Counted from the stretch's first letter, positions 10,923 to 19,971 are shown. The stretch: DNA of 64,000 nucleotides from Duganella sp. SG902 (GCF_013376005.1 NZ_JABMJK010000005.1:433428-497427); one strand, 5' to 3'. A program made the numbers and translations. The notes: generated by a model from the letters alone, not told the origin.

Positions 10923-12521
10923 ATGTTGGACGCTACCCTCAAAACCCAGTTGAAAGCCTACCTGGAAAAGGTGGTACAGCCGATCGAGCTGGTCGCTTCG
11001 CTTGACGACAGCGCCAAAGCCCGCGAGATGAAAGAACTGCTCCTCGAAATCGCCGAGTTGAGCGACAAGATCTCGCTGGTCGAGCGTGCCGAAGCCGGCG
11101 TGCGTACCCCGTCGTTCAGCATCAACCGTGCAGGCACCGATATCGGCGTGCGTTTCGCCGCCATCCCGATGGGCCACGAATTCACCTCGCTGGTGCTGGC
11201 GCTGCTGCAAGTCGGCGGCCACACCATCAAATTTGACGAAGCCGTGATCGAGCAAATCCGCAACCTGGATGGCGATTACGAGTTCGAAACCTTCATGTCG
11301 CTGACCTGCCATAACTGCCCGGACGTGGTGCAGGCGCTGAACGCCATGTCGGTGATCAACCCGCGCATCAAGGTCACCACCATCGACGGCGGCCTGTTCG
11401 CCAAGGAAGTGGAAGAGCGCCAGATCCTGGCCGTGCCGATGATGTTCCTGAACGGCCAGCACTTCGGCCAGGGCCGCACCTCGGTCGAGGAAATCCTCGC
11501 CAAGCTGGACACCAACGCCAGCGTGCGCGCCGCCGCCGAGCTGAGCAAGAAGGACGTGTTTGACGTGCTGGTGGTCGGCGGCGGTCCCGCCGGCGCGGCC
11601 GCGGCCATCTACGCCGCCCGCAAAGGCATCCGCACCGGCGTGCTGGCCGAGCGTTTCGGCGGCCAGGTGCTGGACACCCTGGCGATCGAGAACTTCATCT
11701 CGGTGAAGGAGACCGAAGGACCGAAGTTCGCCGTCGCGCTGGAACAGCACGTCAAGGAATACGAGGTCGACATCATGAACACCCAGCGCGCCAGCAAGCT
11801 GGTGCCGCTTGGCAAGGTGGTGGAAGTGCAGACCGCCTCCGGCGCCGTGCTCAAAGCCAAGTCGGTGATTCTGGCGACCGGCGCCCGCTGGCGCGAGATC
11901 AACGTGCCGGGCGAGAAGGAATACCGCAACCACGGCGTGGCCTACTGCCCGCACTGCGACGGCCCGCTGTTCAAGGGCAAGCGCGTGTCGGTGATCGGCG
12001 GCGGCAACTCCGGCGTGGAAGCGGCGATCGACCTGGCCGGCCTGGTCAAGCATGTGACGCTGATCGAGTTCGGCGCCGAACTGCGCGCCGACGCGGTGCT
12101 GCAACGCAAGCTGCGCAGCCTGCCGAACGTCACCGTGATCACCTCGGCCCAAACCACCGAGATCCACGGCGACGGCAAGATCGTCAACGGCCTGAGCTAC
12201 ACCGACCGCAACACCAACGTGTCGCACAAGGTCGAGCTGGAAGGCGTGTTCGTGCAGATCGGCCTGGTGCCGAACACCGAGTGGCTGAAAGGCGCGGTGG
12301 CGCTGTCGCGCCACGGCGAGATCGAAGTCGACGCGCGTGGCCAGACCTCGGTGCCGGGCGTGTTCGCGGCCGGCGACGTCACCACCGTGCCGTACAAGCA
12401 GATCATCATCGCCACCGGCGAAGGCGCGAAAGCGGCCCTGTCCGCCTTCGACCACCTGATCCGCTCGGATGACACGGAAGTGGTGGAAGAGTCGGCGGAC
12501 AAGCATGCAATGACTGCCTGA
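10923..12521 (+). CDS. ahpF: Alkyl hydroperoxide reductase subunit F
   Basis: 532-aa flavoprotein that passes electrons from NADH to AhpC. It has the N-terminal double thioredoxin-like domain with the CHNC redox pair (Cys129/Cys132), an FAD-binding [10 protein letters not shown] segment, the thioredoxin-reductase-type CPHC pair (Cys342/Cys345), a NAD-binding [10 protein letters not shown] motif and a C-terminal FAD motif ([10 protein letters not shown]). AAGGAAG precedes the ATG. It is the natural partner of the ahpC gene just upstream. Length and motif order are those of the E. coli protein. Confidence 0.97.
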   Translation: MLDATLKTQLKAYLEKVVQPIELVASLDDSAKAREMKELLLEIAELSDKISLVERAEAGVRTPSFSINRAGTDIGVRFAAIPMGHEFTSLVLALLQVGGHTIKFDEAVIEQIRNLDGDYEFETFMSLTCHNCPDVVQALNAMSVINPRIKVTTIDGGLFAKEVEERQILAVPMMFLNGQHFGQGRTSVEEILAKLDTNASVRAAAELSKKDVFDVLVVGGGPAGAAAAIYAARKGIRTGVLAERFGGQVLDTLAIENFISVKETEGPKFAVALEQHVKEYEVDIMNTQRASKLVPLGKVVEVQTASGAVLKAKSVILATGARWREINVPGEKEYRNHGVAYCPHCDGPLFKGKRVSVIGGGNSGVEAAIDLAGLVKHVTLIEFGAELRADAVLQRKLRSLPNVTVITSAQTTEIHGDGKIVNGLSYTDRNTNVSHKVELEGVFVQIGLVPNTEWLKGAVALSRHGEIEVDARGQTSVPGVFAAGDVTTVPYKQIIIATGEGAKAALSAFDHLIRSDDTEVVEESADKHAMTA

Positions 12522-12534
12522 TCCGAAAGAAAAC

Positions 12535-12699
12535 GGGAGCCTCGGCTCTAATGCCGTACAGTTAAACGCCGTCGTTCCGGCGAAGGCCGGAACCCATAGA
12601 ACGCATGTACTGTGGTAACGCAAGCTTTGCATAGATTCCGGCCTACGCCGGAATGACGACTTAAACGCTAACTGAACGACATTAGAGCCTCGGCTCCCG
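12535..12699. repeat. MITE/REP-like element with nested inverted repeats
   Basis: A ~165-bp palindromic element directly after ahpF. The outer arms (12535-12569 and about 12666-12699) both read from outside in as CGGGAGCC..GGCTCTAATG..GT.CAGTTA with a few mismatches. The inner arms (12571-12592 and 12636-12660) are GTCGTTCCGGCGAAGGCCGG and the reverse complement of TTCCGGCCTACGCCGGAATG. The inner motif is of the widespread proteobacterial type built around TTCCGGCG..GGCCGGAA. No ORF inside. It may also act as a 3' transcript end for ahpF. Confidence 0.7.
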
Positions 12700-12747
12700 C
12701 TTTCGCGGGGGCGGCGGGGCTGCTCCTGGCCGGTTATGGCCAATCTC

Positions 12748-13662
12748 TCAGTAGAAGCGTATTCCGGGCCTGAGTAAGAGCTGGAATATTAGAAGCAAGC
12801 CCAGGACCGCGACCAGCGGCGATGCGAGGGATCCAACCACGACATCATTGCCTGCGGCCTTGCCCTTGGAGCGCCAGGCGCCAGCCTGGATCCACACCAC
12901 GCCGACCAGGCTGACCGCGATCGGTACCAGGAGCACTTCGATCCACTCACGCGGTATGCGGAACAGGACGATTAGTGGCAGCGCCAACAATGCCGGCACG
13001 GTGGCCGCCCCCAATACAAAATGTTGCCGCCCTTTCGGGGTCGCGCAGAGCGCCGGACCGCCCAACTGGCCGAACAGCAGGCGGCCGAGCCAGGCGGCAG
13101 CCAGCGGAATGAGCGCCAGCGCGACCAGGGCGGCGAGTGTTTTGCTTGTCGTGCCAAGACCGAAATACGTCATGGCCATGCCGATATCGCTTTGGTCGCT
13201 CAGGGCGCCAATCACGATCTGAGGCAGCGCCATGAACACGCCGCTGTAAGCCATCCAGAATAAAAACAGGCGCTGCGCCACGGAGCGGCCAACGCCTCGT
13301 CCGAACAACCTCGCGCAAAGTCCGCCGCTCAGCAGGGTCGCCAGCGCGCCCGTCCCCTGGAATAAGCTCGCCAGTGGGTTTGATCCCTCCCAGATGTGGT
13401 TGTTGTGAAACAGCGTGGGCCGCAAGCCCGGCGTAAAGGCCTTGGGCAATACGAGGAACAGCTCCTGGATGAAGAACGTGAGATTGAAAGCGATCACATA
13501 CGTCAGCGCCGACATCACCGTCAGTCTCACGTTCCACGCGATGACACGGTCCGGGGCAGGGGATGCGCGAGTCGCTTTCGACCGCCCTGCCAAAGCCAGT
13601 GACAAGGGGCCCGCGAAAACTATCAGTATCACTGCAATGCCGATCACGCTTGCACTTGTCAT
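12748..13662 (-). CDS. Polytopic membrane protein of unknown function
   Basis: 304-aa very hydrophobic protein with roughly eight predicted membrane helices: an N-terminal helix (VIGIAVILIVFAGPLSLALAG), a helix beginning TVMSALTYVIAFNLTFFI, and others through to the C-terminal VAVLGLLLIFQLLLRPG. A polar loop FHNNHIWEGSNPLASLFQGTG lies between helices 2 and 3. I do not recognise the family and see no catalytic motif. The start is the ATG at 13662, five bases after an AGGGAG ribosome site; a TTG one codon earlier is less likely. It is 20 bp downstream of the AI-2E-type permease gene on the same strand, so it may belong to that transcript. Confidence 0.7.
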   Translation of the reverse strand: MTSASVIGIAVILIVFAGPLSLALAGRSKATRASPAPDRVIAWNVRLTVMSALTYVIAFNLTFFIQELFLVLPKAFTPGLRPTLFHNNHIWEGSNPLASLFQGTGALATLLSGGLCARLFGRGVGRSVAQRLFLFWMAYSGVFMALPQIVIGALSDQSDIGMAMTYFGLGTTSKTLAALVALALIPLAAAWLGRLLFGQLGGPALCATPKGRQHFVLGAATVPALLALPLIVLFRIPREWIEVLLVPIAVSLVGVVWIQAGAWRSKGKAAGNDVVVGSLASPLVAVLGLLLIFQLLLRPGIRFY

Positions 13663-13685
13663 CAACGCTCCCTCTTGAACTGTCC

Positions 13686-14813
13686 CTAGGACGTCAGGTC
13701 ATAGCTGGCTTGCTTGGCGCGCAAATCCATGGCGTTGCGGTGGCGCGCGCGCAGGCGCGGGTCGGTGATCAGCCGGCCCAGCGTTTCGCCGATCACCATC
13801 ACCACGCCCAGCAGGGGCAGCACCAGCATCAGGCCCGCCACCCCGGCCACCGAGCCGCCGATGAAGATCATCAGCACGGTGATCAAGGGATGGATGTGCA
13901 GGCTGCGGCCCAGCGTCAGCGGCATGAACACGAAGTCGTCCAGCAGGCGCACGCAGATGAACACGCCGATGGCCAGGTAGGCCACCGAGGGATCGGCCGG
14001 CGCGTCGGTCGAGGCCACCATTACCACCAGCACGCAGCCGACGATCGAGCCCACGTACGGCACCCACGCCAGCACCGCCGAGATTAAGCCCAGCGTCAGC
14101 GGCGAGGACACGCCGATCGCCCACAGGCCAAACGCCAGCACCACCGTGTCCAACATGGTCAGGCGGATCAGGCCCTGGAAGTAGCGGTGCGCCGTCTGGT
14201 CGACCTCGTGCAGCAGGCACAGCGTGCGTTCAAAGAAGGCGTTCGGCACCGCGCGCGCCAGGAACTTCTTGAAGCGCAGGCCGTCGCGCAAAAAGAAGAA
14301 GGTCAGGAACGGCGCCAGCAGCAGCGACGGCAGCCATTCCAGCACCGACACCAGGATGTCGGTCAGGTGCGATTGCAGGAAGTCGCCGGTGAACTCGGTC
14401 ATGCGCTGGTTGATGGTGTCGGCCAGCTGCACTTGCCGCAGGATGGGGAATTGCTGCTCCAGCGCCACCAGCGTGTGGCGCACGAACTCCAGGCCGCCCG
14501 CCAGGTAGATGCCCAGCATGTCTTGCCACGAGGTGGTGGGGGAGGATTTCCAGAACACCGCCGCCATCACCGCCAGCGTCACGATCAGCACGAACACGGC
14601 GCCCACCAGCAGGGTCGCGCCGTTCTGGCTGAAGCCCATGCGGATCAGGCGCTGCGTCGGCGGTTGCAGGATGTAGTACAGCACGATCCCCAGCAGGAAG
14701 GGGATCGCCAGGAACAGCATTTGCTGCAGCAGGAACAGCAGCACGCAGGTGGCGGCGATGATGCCGCTCCACACCACCGGTCCGCCGCGCTGTTGGGAAG
14801 GCAGCAGGTTCAT
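13686..14813 (-). CDS. AI-2E family transporter (PerM/YdiK type)
   Basis: 375-aa membrane protein of the AI-2E exporter/PerM family. Visible are the two-helix N-terminus (CVLLFLLQQMLFLAIPFLLGI, then YILQPPTQRLIRMGFS), a long polar segment of about 90 residues, and the conserved C-terminal helices with LAWVPYVGSIVG, RLLDDFVFMPLTLGRSLHIHPL and a glycine-rich GGSVAGVAGLMLVLPL. Members move small molecules or ions; only some have been tied to autoinducer-2, and the substrate here is unknown. Its ATG overlaps by 4 bp the stop of the upstream cyclic-nucleotide-binding gene, showing translational coupling. Confidence 0.88.
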   Translation of the reverse strand: MNLLPSQQRGGPVVWSGIIAATCVLLFLLQQMLFLAIPFLLGIVLYYILQPPTQRLIRMGFSQNGATLLVGAVFVLIVTLAVMAAVFWKSSPTTSWQDMLGIYLAGGLEFVRHTLVALEQQFPILRQVQLADTINQRMTEFTGDFLQSHLTDILVSVLEWLPSLLLAPFLTFFFLRDGLRFKKFLARAVPNAFFERTLCLLHEVDQTAHRYFQGLIRLTMLDTVVLAFGLWAIGVSSPLTLGLISAVLAWVPYVGSIVGCVLVVMVASTDAPADPSVAYLAIGVFICVRLLDDFVFMPLTLGRSLHIHPLITVLMIFIGGSVAGVAGLMLVLPLLGVVMVIGETLGRLITDPRLRARHRNAMDLRAKQASYDLTS

Positions 14814-15292
14814 AGCGCCTCGACTTGCGGCTTGCCGGTCATCCAGTCGCGCAGGCGCTGGCCGATGTAGCGCGCCAGGGCCAGCGAGATCTTGTAGCCG
14901 ATCACGGGATCGGTATCCATCAGGCCCATGAAGTCGGCGCGGAAGAACACCGCCAGCTCGCAGTTGTCCAGCGCGCGCGTCTGCGCGTTGCGCGGCGAGT
15001 TGTCCAGCAGCGCCAGGTCGCCAAAGAAGGAGCCGGCCGACAGTTCGGCCACCACCTCGCGCCCGGCGCCGAGCTGGCGGCTGATGATGACGCGGCCGGA
15101 CATCACCAGGTACAGGGCCTGGCCTTCCTCGCCTTCGTCGAAGATGATTTCGTCGGCCAGGTAGCGGCGTTCGTGCATCAGGCCGTCCACGATCTTCAGT
15201 TCGAGCGGCGTCAGCGACGAGAACAGGGCCGATTCTTTCAGGCGCAGCAGGCGCGGCGACAGCTCGGGCGATTTGAGGAAACCGAAAATCAA
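14810..15292 (-). CDS. Cyclic nucleotide-binding domain protein
   Basis: 160-aa protein made of a single CRP/cNMP-binding domain: FSSLTPLELKIVDGLMHERRYLADEIIFDEGEEG, a LSAGSFFGDLALLDNSPRNAQTRA phosphate-binding cassette and a C-terminal helix. There is no helix-turn-helix domain, so it is not a transcription factor of the Crp type. It overlaps the following AI-2E-type permease gene by 4 bp (ATGA), and the two are probably one functional unit in which nucleotide binding or membrane-potential-like signals could control the permease; this link is inference from gene order. Confidence 0.85.
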   Translation of the reverse strand: MIFGFLKSPELSPRLLRLKESALFSSLTPLELKIVDGLMHERRYLADEIIFDEGEEGQALYLVMSGRVIISRQLGAGREVVAELSAGSFFGDLALLDNSPRNAQTRALDNCELAVFFRADFMGLMDTDPVIGYKISLALARYIGQRLRDWMTGKPQVEAL

Positions 15293-15373
15293 GGGAACTC
15301 CAGGGGCGAGGACAGGATGTGTCTGGTATTGTCGCCGGTTTTCCGTCCTTGCTGCGTGTTTGTTGTTAAGAAC

Positions 15374-15979
15374 TCACAGTTGCAAGGTGCTCACAAGCGG
15401 CAGCGCCGGATCGAGGTGGCTGGTGAGCAGGATGCACTGGCGCGCCAGGCGCTCGGGTGCCGCCAGCTGCTGGCGCAGGTAGGCGACCGCGTCGGCGTCG
15501 AGGCCGTTGAAGGGCTCGTCGATCAGCAGCAGGCCGACCGGCAGCGACAGGGCCAGCGACAGCTGCATCTTCTTGTGCTGGCCGAGCGAGAGCGTGGTGA
15601 CCGGCTGGTCCAGCGTGGGCAGCAGGTGGAAGGCCGCCAGCTCGGCGTTCAGGCGCGCGGGATCGGCGCCGGCATACAGGGCGACGTGCATGTCCAGCAC
15701 TTCGCGCACGGTCAGCCACGGCAGTTGCGGGGTGTCGCCGCCGCAGTAGTAGCAATGCAGACGGTAGGTCAGCGGCTGTGCATGAATTTCGATGTCGTCC
15801 AGCCAGATCTTGCCGCTGTGCGGGGTCAGCGCGCCGCCGATCAGTTTCAGCAGCGTGGTCTTGCCGGCGCCGTTCTCGCCGCGCAGCCAGGTGATGCCGT
15901 TGCCCAGTTGTAGGTCGAACCGGTTGAACAGCGGGTGGCTGGCGTATTCGAAGGTGAGTTGTTCGATTCTTAGTTCCAT
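15374..15979 (-). CDS. ABC transporter ATP-binding protein
   Basis: 201-aa short ABC ATPase. Walker A is GENGAGKTT (near residue 36), the signature is LSLGQHKKMQ (a variant of LSGGQ), and Walker B is LLLIDEPFNGLD; a switch His is in TSHLD. A Cys pair in HCYYCGGD between Walker A and the signature is unusual. The start ATG overlaps the stop of the upstream permease-like gene by 10 bp, so the two are translated together as one exporter or uptake pair. The substrate is unknown. A much longer frame upstream is a shadow of the permease gene and is not used. Confidence 0.88.
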   Translation of the reverse strand: MELRIEQLTFEYASHPLFNRFDLQLGNGITWLRGENGAGKTTLLKLIGGALTPHSGKIWLDDIEIHAQPLTYRLHCYYCGGDTPQLPWLTVREVLDMHVALYAGADPARLNAELAAFHLLPTLDQPVTTLSLGQHKKMQLSLALSLPVGLLLIDEPFNGLDADAVAYLRQQLAAPERLARQCILLTSHLDPALPLVSTLQL

Positions 15980-17070
15980 AATTCGCTTCCAATGGCGGTC
16001 AGGATGACGATGGCGCCGAGCACCAGGCCCACGCGGCCGCGCACGCTCAAGCGGCGCAGCGCGACCACCGCGAGCTGGGCGACCGCGGCGAAGCACAGCC
16101 AGACGGTGGCGACGATGTGGCTGTAGCCTTCGGCCGCGCGGCCCAGCGTCAGCAGTGCGAACCAGCCGAGCACGCACAGGCCGGGCAGCAGGGTGAAGCC
16201 GATGGCCAGGCGGTACAGGTGATCGGCGCGCAGCGGCCACTGCGCGGCGACCGGGCGCAGCAGGGCGATTTGTTCGGCCACGGCCTTGTCGCCGCGATCG
16301 GTCAGCAGCATGGTGAACAGCGCGGCGCAGGCGCCCCACAGCGCGGCAGGCACCACGGGCGGATGCCATAGCCAGACAGCGACGCTGGCCAGCGCGCCGC
16401 CCAGCAGCAGGGTTTGCTGAATGCCGACCACGTTCTCGGCGCGCCAGAACGGCAGCCAGAAAAGCTGCCGCCAGTAGTAGGGCAGCGCGAGGCCGCCGCG
16501 ACGGACGCCGGCGGGGACGTAGGCACGCGGCGCGTGGCGATGCGCGGATGGCTTGTGGGCGGCGGGTGGACGGGCGCGCAGGGCCAGTGTCAACGTGGAG
16601 AGCAGCCAGGCCAGCAGCAGCGAGGCGATTGTCAGCATGACGGCTTGCGCGGCGACGGGACGCAGCCAGTCCGGCCATTGGTACAACCAGATCGCGCCGG
16701 AGACCGCATAGGCCGCGCTCAGCGGGCCGACGATCATACCGGCCACCGCCGCGTCGGCGCCCCACTTGCCGCGCGTTGAAATCGGCAGCGGACGGCTCCA
16801 GGCCAGCACCGCCGCCGGATGCAGGCGCTTGCGCAGCAGCCACACCGGCAGGCTGGCCAGCACCGTCTGCCCGGCGAACAGGGCCAGCGCTTCGGGCCAC
16901 GGCCGGGTGGCGGCGAACATGCCGGGCAGGGCGATCACGGCCAGCAAGCCGACCAGCACCGGGCCGAAGCCCAGCAAAATATATTCAAGCGAACTTTGGA
17001 GACTGCGCGCGAACTGCAGCAGCGCGTGGCGCGCCAGCCGAAGCCGAAACTGAAGATAGGAATTTTTCAT
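15970..17070 (-). CDS. ABC transporter permease-like membrane protein
   Basis: 366-aa hydrophobic protein with about eight predicted membrane helices (YILLGFGPVLVGLLAVIALPG, AQAVMLTIASLLLAWLLSTLTLAL, VWLCFAAVAQLAVVALRRL and others) and a polar, basic middle section (RARPPAAHKPSAHRHAPRA). I do not recognise a named family; its role as a permease is inferred from the 10-bp overlap with the ABC ATPase gene downstream. ATG 17070 is used; an in-frame TTG six bases upstream has no better ribosome site. It lies just downstream of the tRNA operon terminator. Confidence 0.7.
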   Translation of the reverse strand: MKNSYLQFRLRLARHALLQFARSLQSSLEYILLGFGPVLVGLLAVIALPGMFAATRPWPEALALFAGQTVLASLPVWLLRKRLHPAAVLAWSRPLPISTRGKWGADAAVAGMIVGPLSAAYAVSGAIWLYQWPDWLRPVAAQAVMLTIASLLLAWLLSTLTLALRARPPAAHKPSAHRHAPRAYVPAGVRRGGLALPYYWRQLFWLPFWRAENVVGIQQTLLLGGALASVAVWLWHPPVVPAALWGACAALFTMLLTDRGDKAVAEQIALLRPVAAQWPLRADHLYRLAIGFTLLPGLCVLGWFALLTLGRAAEGYSHIVATVWLCFAAVAQLAVVALRRLSVRGRVGLVLGAIVILTAIGSELWN

Positions 17071-17110
17071 TGCCAATCAGCTTACAGCAACATTCTGAGG
17101 CGGAAATGAA

Positions 17111-17138
17111 AAAGGCCCGATGCGAGCATCGGGCCTTT
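17111..17138 (-). terminator. Terminator of the tRNA-Val/tRNA-Asp operon
   Basis: Perfect 13-bp stem AAAGGCCCGATGC / GCATCGGGCCTTT with a 2-nt core loop. On the minus strand it is followed by a T-run, as expected for a rho-independent terminator 11 nt after the Asp tRNA. Confidence 0.9.
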
Positions 17139-17148
17139 CTCGGAATAT

Positions 17149-17225
17149 TGGCGGAGCGGACGGGGCTCGAACCCGCGACCCCCGGCGTGACAGGCCGGTA
17201 TTCTAACCAACTGAACTACCGCTCC
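17149..17225 (-). tRNA. tRNA-Asp (GTC)
   Basis: 77-nt cloverleaf on the minus strand: acceptor GGAGCGG/CCGCTCC, D-loop AGTTCAGTTGGTTAGAAT, anticodon loop CCTGTCACG with anticodon GTC, T-arm GCGGGTTCGAGCCCCGT and encoded CCA. Second gene of a two-tRNA operon. Confidence 0.97.
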
Positions 17226-17246
17226 AATTCGTTTTACTAAGTTGTC

Positions 17247-17322
17247 TGGTGGGTGCTGAGAGGGTCGAACTCCCGACCTACGCCTTGTAAGGGCGCCGCT
17301 CTACCAACTGAGCTAAGCACCC
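17247..17322 (-). tRNA. tRNA-Val (TAC)
   Basis: 76-nt cloverleaf on the minus strand: acceptor GGGTGCT/AGCACCC, D-arm AGCTCAGTTGGTAGAGC, anticodon loop CTTACAA with anticodon TAC, T-loop TTCGA and encoded CCA. First gene of the operon, 21 bp before tRNA-Asp. Confidence 0.97.
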
Positions 17323-17365
17323 AGAAAACTTATCGCAGTTTGTCACAACTGCTGAACGAGGCCGT

Positions 17366-17395
17366 ATTCTATAGGACGGATATTCACTTCCGCAA
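17366..17395 (-). promoter_or_regulatory. Sigma-70 promoter of the tRNA operon
   Basis: On the minus strand TTGCGG (-35) is followed after 18 bp by TAGAAT (or 16 bp by TATAGA), about 43 nt upstream of tRNA-Val. Confidence 0.6.
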
Positions 17396-17424
17396 GGCCT
17401 TTTGTAAATTATTTAGAATTTTCC

Positions 17425-18696
17425 ATGAATGACAATCTTGATTCCCTGTACAAGCGCGTCAGCTGGCGGCTGATGCCTTTTCTGTTCCTGTGCTTCGTGG
17501 CGGCTTACCTGGACCGGGTCAACGTCGGCTTCGCCAAATTGCAGATGCAGGCCGACCTGGGTTTCAGCGACGCGGTGTATGGCATCGGCGCCGGCATCTT
17601 CTTCATCGGTTACTTCCTGTTCGAGGTGCCGTCGAACCTGCTGATGACGCGCGCCGGCGCGCGCATCTGGATCGCCCGCATCATGATCAGCTGGGGATTG
17701 ATTTCGGCGGCGCTGATGTTCACCAACAGCGTGGCCACCTTCTACCTGCTGCGCTTCCTGCTGGGCGCGGCCGAAGCCGGCTTCTTCCCCGGCATCATCC
17801 TGTACCTGACCTACTGGTATCCGGCGCAGCGGCGCGCGCGCATGGTGGCGGTGTTCATGAGCGGCGTGGCGGTGGCCGGCGTGGTCGGCGGTCCGCTGTC
17901 CGGCTGGATCATGAAGGCCTTCGCCGGTGTCCATGGATGGAATGGCTGGCAGTGGCTGTTCCTGCTGGAAGGCGTGCCGTCCGTGCTGCTGGGCGTGTGG
18001 ACCCTGTTCTACCTCGACGACGGCATTCGCGGCGCGCGCTGGCTCAGCGAGTCGGACAAGCAGGCGCTGGAACGCGAGATCGCCGCCGACCGCCAGCAGC
18101 AACAGCACATGCCGCTGGCGCGGCTGTTCCGCAGCGGCGAGGTGTGGCTGCTGGCGCTGGTGTACTTCCTGTGCGTGATGGGCCTGTACGGCGTGAGCTT
18201 CTGGCTGCCGCAGCTGATCAAGAACAGCGGCGTGAAAGATGTGTTCGACATTGGCCTGCTGTCCGCCGTGCCCTACCTGGTCGCGGCGGTCGTCATGGTG
18301 CTGGTCGCGCGCCGCTCGGACCGCACGGGCGAGCGCCGCTGGCATACGGCCGGCGCCGCGCTGGCCGGCGCGCTGGGGCTGGTGGCCGCCACCCTCTACA
18401 GCGGCGACACCGCGATCGCGCTGGCGGCGCTGAGCGTGGCCACGGCCGGCATCCTCACCACCTTCCCGATTTTCTGGAGCTTGCCGACCGCGCTGCTGGG
18501 CGGCGCGGCGGCGGCGGCCGGCATCGCCATGATCAACTCGATCGGCAACCTGGCCGGCTTTGTCGCGCCCTACCTGGTGGGCGCGGTGCGCGACGCCACC
18601 GGCAGCACCGCCAGCGGTATCTACCTGATCGCCGCCAGCCTGCTGGCCGGCGCGCTGCTGGTGGTGACGGCGGTGCGGCGATTACCTGGGACGTAA
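17425..18696 (+). CDS. MFS transporter, anion:cation symporter (ACS) type
   Basis: 423-aa permease with 12 predicted helices. Features of the ACS subfamily of the major facilitator superfamily are the N-terminal YLDRVNVGFAKLQMQADLGFS, the GYFLFEVPSNLLMTRAGARIWIAR stretch and GAAEAGFFPGIILYLTYWYP. Members take up organic anions such as tartrate, glucarate or hydroxylated aromatic acids with protons; the substrate here cannot be read. A cytoplasmic loop of ~40 residues (SESDKQALEREIAADRQQ) separates the halves. The start is the ATG nearest the first helix. It stands alone, divergent from the tRNA operon. Confidence 0.9.
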   Translation: MNDNLDSLYKRVSWRLMPFLFLCFVAAYLDRVNVGFAKLQMQADLGFSDAVYGIGAGIFFIGYFLFEVPSNLLMTRAGARIWIARIMISWGLISAALMFTNSVATFYLLRFLLGAAEAGFFPGIILYLTYWYPAQRRARMVAVFMSGVAVAGVVGGPLSGWIMKAFAGVHGWNGWQWLFLLEGVPSVLLGVWTLFYLDDGIRGARWLSESDKQALEREIAADRQQQQHMPLARLFRSGEVWLLALVYFLCVMGLYGVSFWLPQLIKNSGVKDVFDIGLLSAVPYLVAAVVMVLVARRSDRTGERRWHTAGAALAGALGLVAATLYSGDTAIALAALSVATAGILTTFPIFWSLPTALLGGAAAAAGIAMINSIGNLAGFVAPYLVGAVRDATGSTASGIYLIAASLLAGALLVVTAVRRLPGT

Positions 18697-18760
18697 TCGC
18701 CGCCGCCGCGCGATCTCCGCACAATGAGGCTTCCTCACCACCTCAACCAAGGAGATCATC

Positions 18761-19117
18761 ATGAGCAACCCAGCCCACATCGCCGCCCAATACCTGGCCG
18801 TCTGGAACGAACGCGACGCCGCCGCCCGCCGTGCGCTGGTGGCCCGCACCTTCAGCCTGGATGCCGACTACGTGGACCCGATGATGCGCGGCGCCGGCCA
18901 CGACGGCATCGACGCCATGATCGCCGGCGCGCAAAGCCACTTCCCCGGCCACCGCTTCGCGCTGGACGGCACGCCGGACGGCCACAACGACGTGGTGCGC
19001 TTCTCGTGGACGCTGGCCGCGCCCGACGGCAAGCCGGTCGCCAACGGCACCGACGTGGCGCGCGTGGCCGCCGACGGCCGCCTGGCCAGCGTGACCGGCT
19101 TCCTCAACGCGGCGTGA
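18761..19117 (+). CDS. SnoaL/NTF2-like fold protein
   Basis: 118-aa small protein with the pattern of SnoaL-like NTF2-fold polyketide cyclase/isomerase relatives: AAQYLAVWNERDAAARRALVARTF, then DADYVDPM and HFPGHRFALDG..DGHNDVVRFSW. Such proteins bind small hydrophobic molecules; activity is unknown. A strong AAGGAG ribosome site stands 6 bp before the ATG. The next gene, 35 bp downstream, encodes an XRE/MmyB regulator, a common arrangement in which regulator and SnoaL-like protein are paired, so they are probably co-expressed. Confidence 0.85.
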   Translation: MSNPAHIAAQYLAVWNERDAAARRALVARTFSLDADYVDPMMRGAGHDGIDAMIAGAQSHFPGHRFALDGTPDGHNDVVRFSWTLAAPDGKPVANGTDVARVAADGRLASVTGFLNAA

Positions 19118-19152
19118 TAGATTACCGCCATCCCATCCATCACGGAGACGCC

Positions 19153-19971
19153 ATGACCGCACGCGACCAGTACTTCAGCGACTTCGCCGCCGCCCTGAAG
19201 TACTGGCGCGGCAAGCGCGGCTACAGCCAGCTCAGGTTGTCGACCGAGAGCGCGATCTCGCAGCGCCACATCAGCTTCCTGGAAAGCGGCCGCTCGCAGC
19301 CCAGCAAGGAGTTGATCCTCAAGCTGGGCATGGTGCTGGAGGTGCCCTTGCGACAACGTAACGCCATGCTGCTGGCGGCCGGCTACGCGCCGGCCTACCA
19401 AGAGCGCAACCTGTCCGATCCCGAGCTGGGCGCGGTGCGCCAGGCGCTGGAGTTCATGCTGGCGCAGCAGGCGCCGTATCCGGCGCTGGTGGTGGACCGC
19501 CTGTGGAACCTGCGGATGCTGAACCAGCCGGCCGCCCACATGCTGCGCTGGCTGCACGGCCTGCCGCCGCCGGTGGACTTCCCCACCGACGGCTCGCTCA
19601 ACGTGATCCGCCAGACGCTGGACCCGAACGGCCTGCGCCGCTACCTGCCCAACTGGGAGGAGGTCAGCGCCGACCTGCTGTTGTGGATACAGCGCGAAGC
19701 CATGAGCGACGGCCCCGGCAGCGAGGCCACCACGCTGCTGGGCGAGCTGCTGGCGCTGCCCGGCATCGCCGACATGCCGCGCACGCCCAACCTCGACCGG
19801 CGCGCCCTGCCGTTCCTGCCGATGACCCTGCGCAAGGACGGCGTGGAGCTCAATCTGTTCACCAGCATCGCCACGCTGGGCACGCCGCACGACGTCACCG
19901 TGCACGAATTGCGGGTGGAATCGTTCTTCCCGGCCGACCAGGCGAGCGCCGACTGGTTCCGCCAGCGCTAG
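19153..19971 (+). CDS. XRE family regulator with MmyB-like ligand-binding domain
   Basis: 272-aa transcription regulator. Residues ~8-65 are a helix-turn-helix of the XRE type (LKYWRGKRGYSQLRLSTESAISQRHISFLESGRSQPSKE). The rest matches the MmyB-like PAS-fold domain (YPALVVDRLWNLRMLNQPAAHMLRWL, LFTSIATLGTPHDVTVHELRVESFFPAD), which in relatives binds fatty-acid-like ligands. ATG 19153 follows CGGAGAC; a longer frame reaching back into the SnoaL-like gene is not real. Probably controls the neighbouring SnoaL-like gene, inferred from position. Confidence 0.9.
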   Translation: MTARDQYFSDFAAALKYWRGKRGYSQLRLSTESAISQRHISFLESGRSQPSKELILKLGMVLEVPLRQRNAMLLAAGYAPAYQERNLSDPELGAVRQALEFMLAQQAPYPALVVDRLWNLRMLNQPAAHMLRWLHGLPPPVDFPTDGSLNVIRQTLDPNGLRRYLPNWEEVSADLLLWIQREAMSDGPGSEATTLLGELLALPGIADMPRTPNLDRRALPFLPMTLRKDGVELNLFTSIATLGTPHDVTVHELRVESFFPADQASADWFRQR

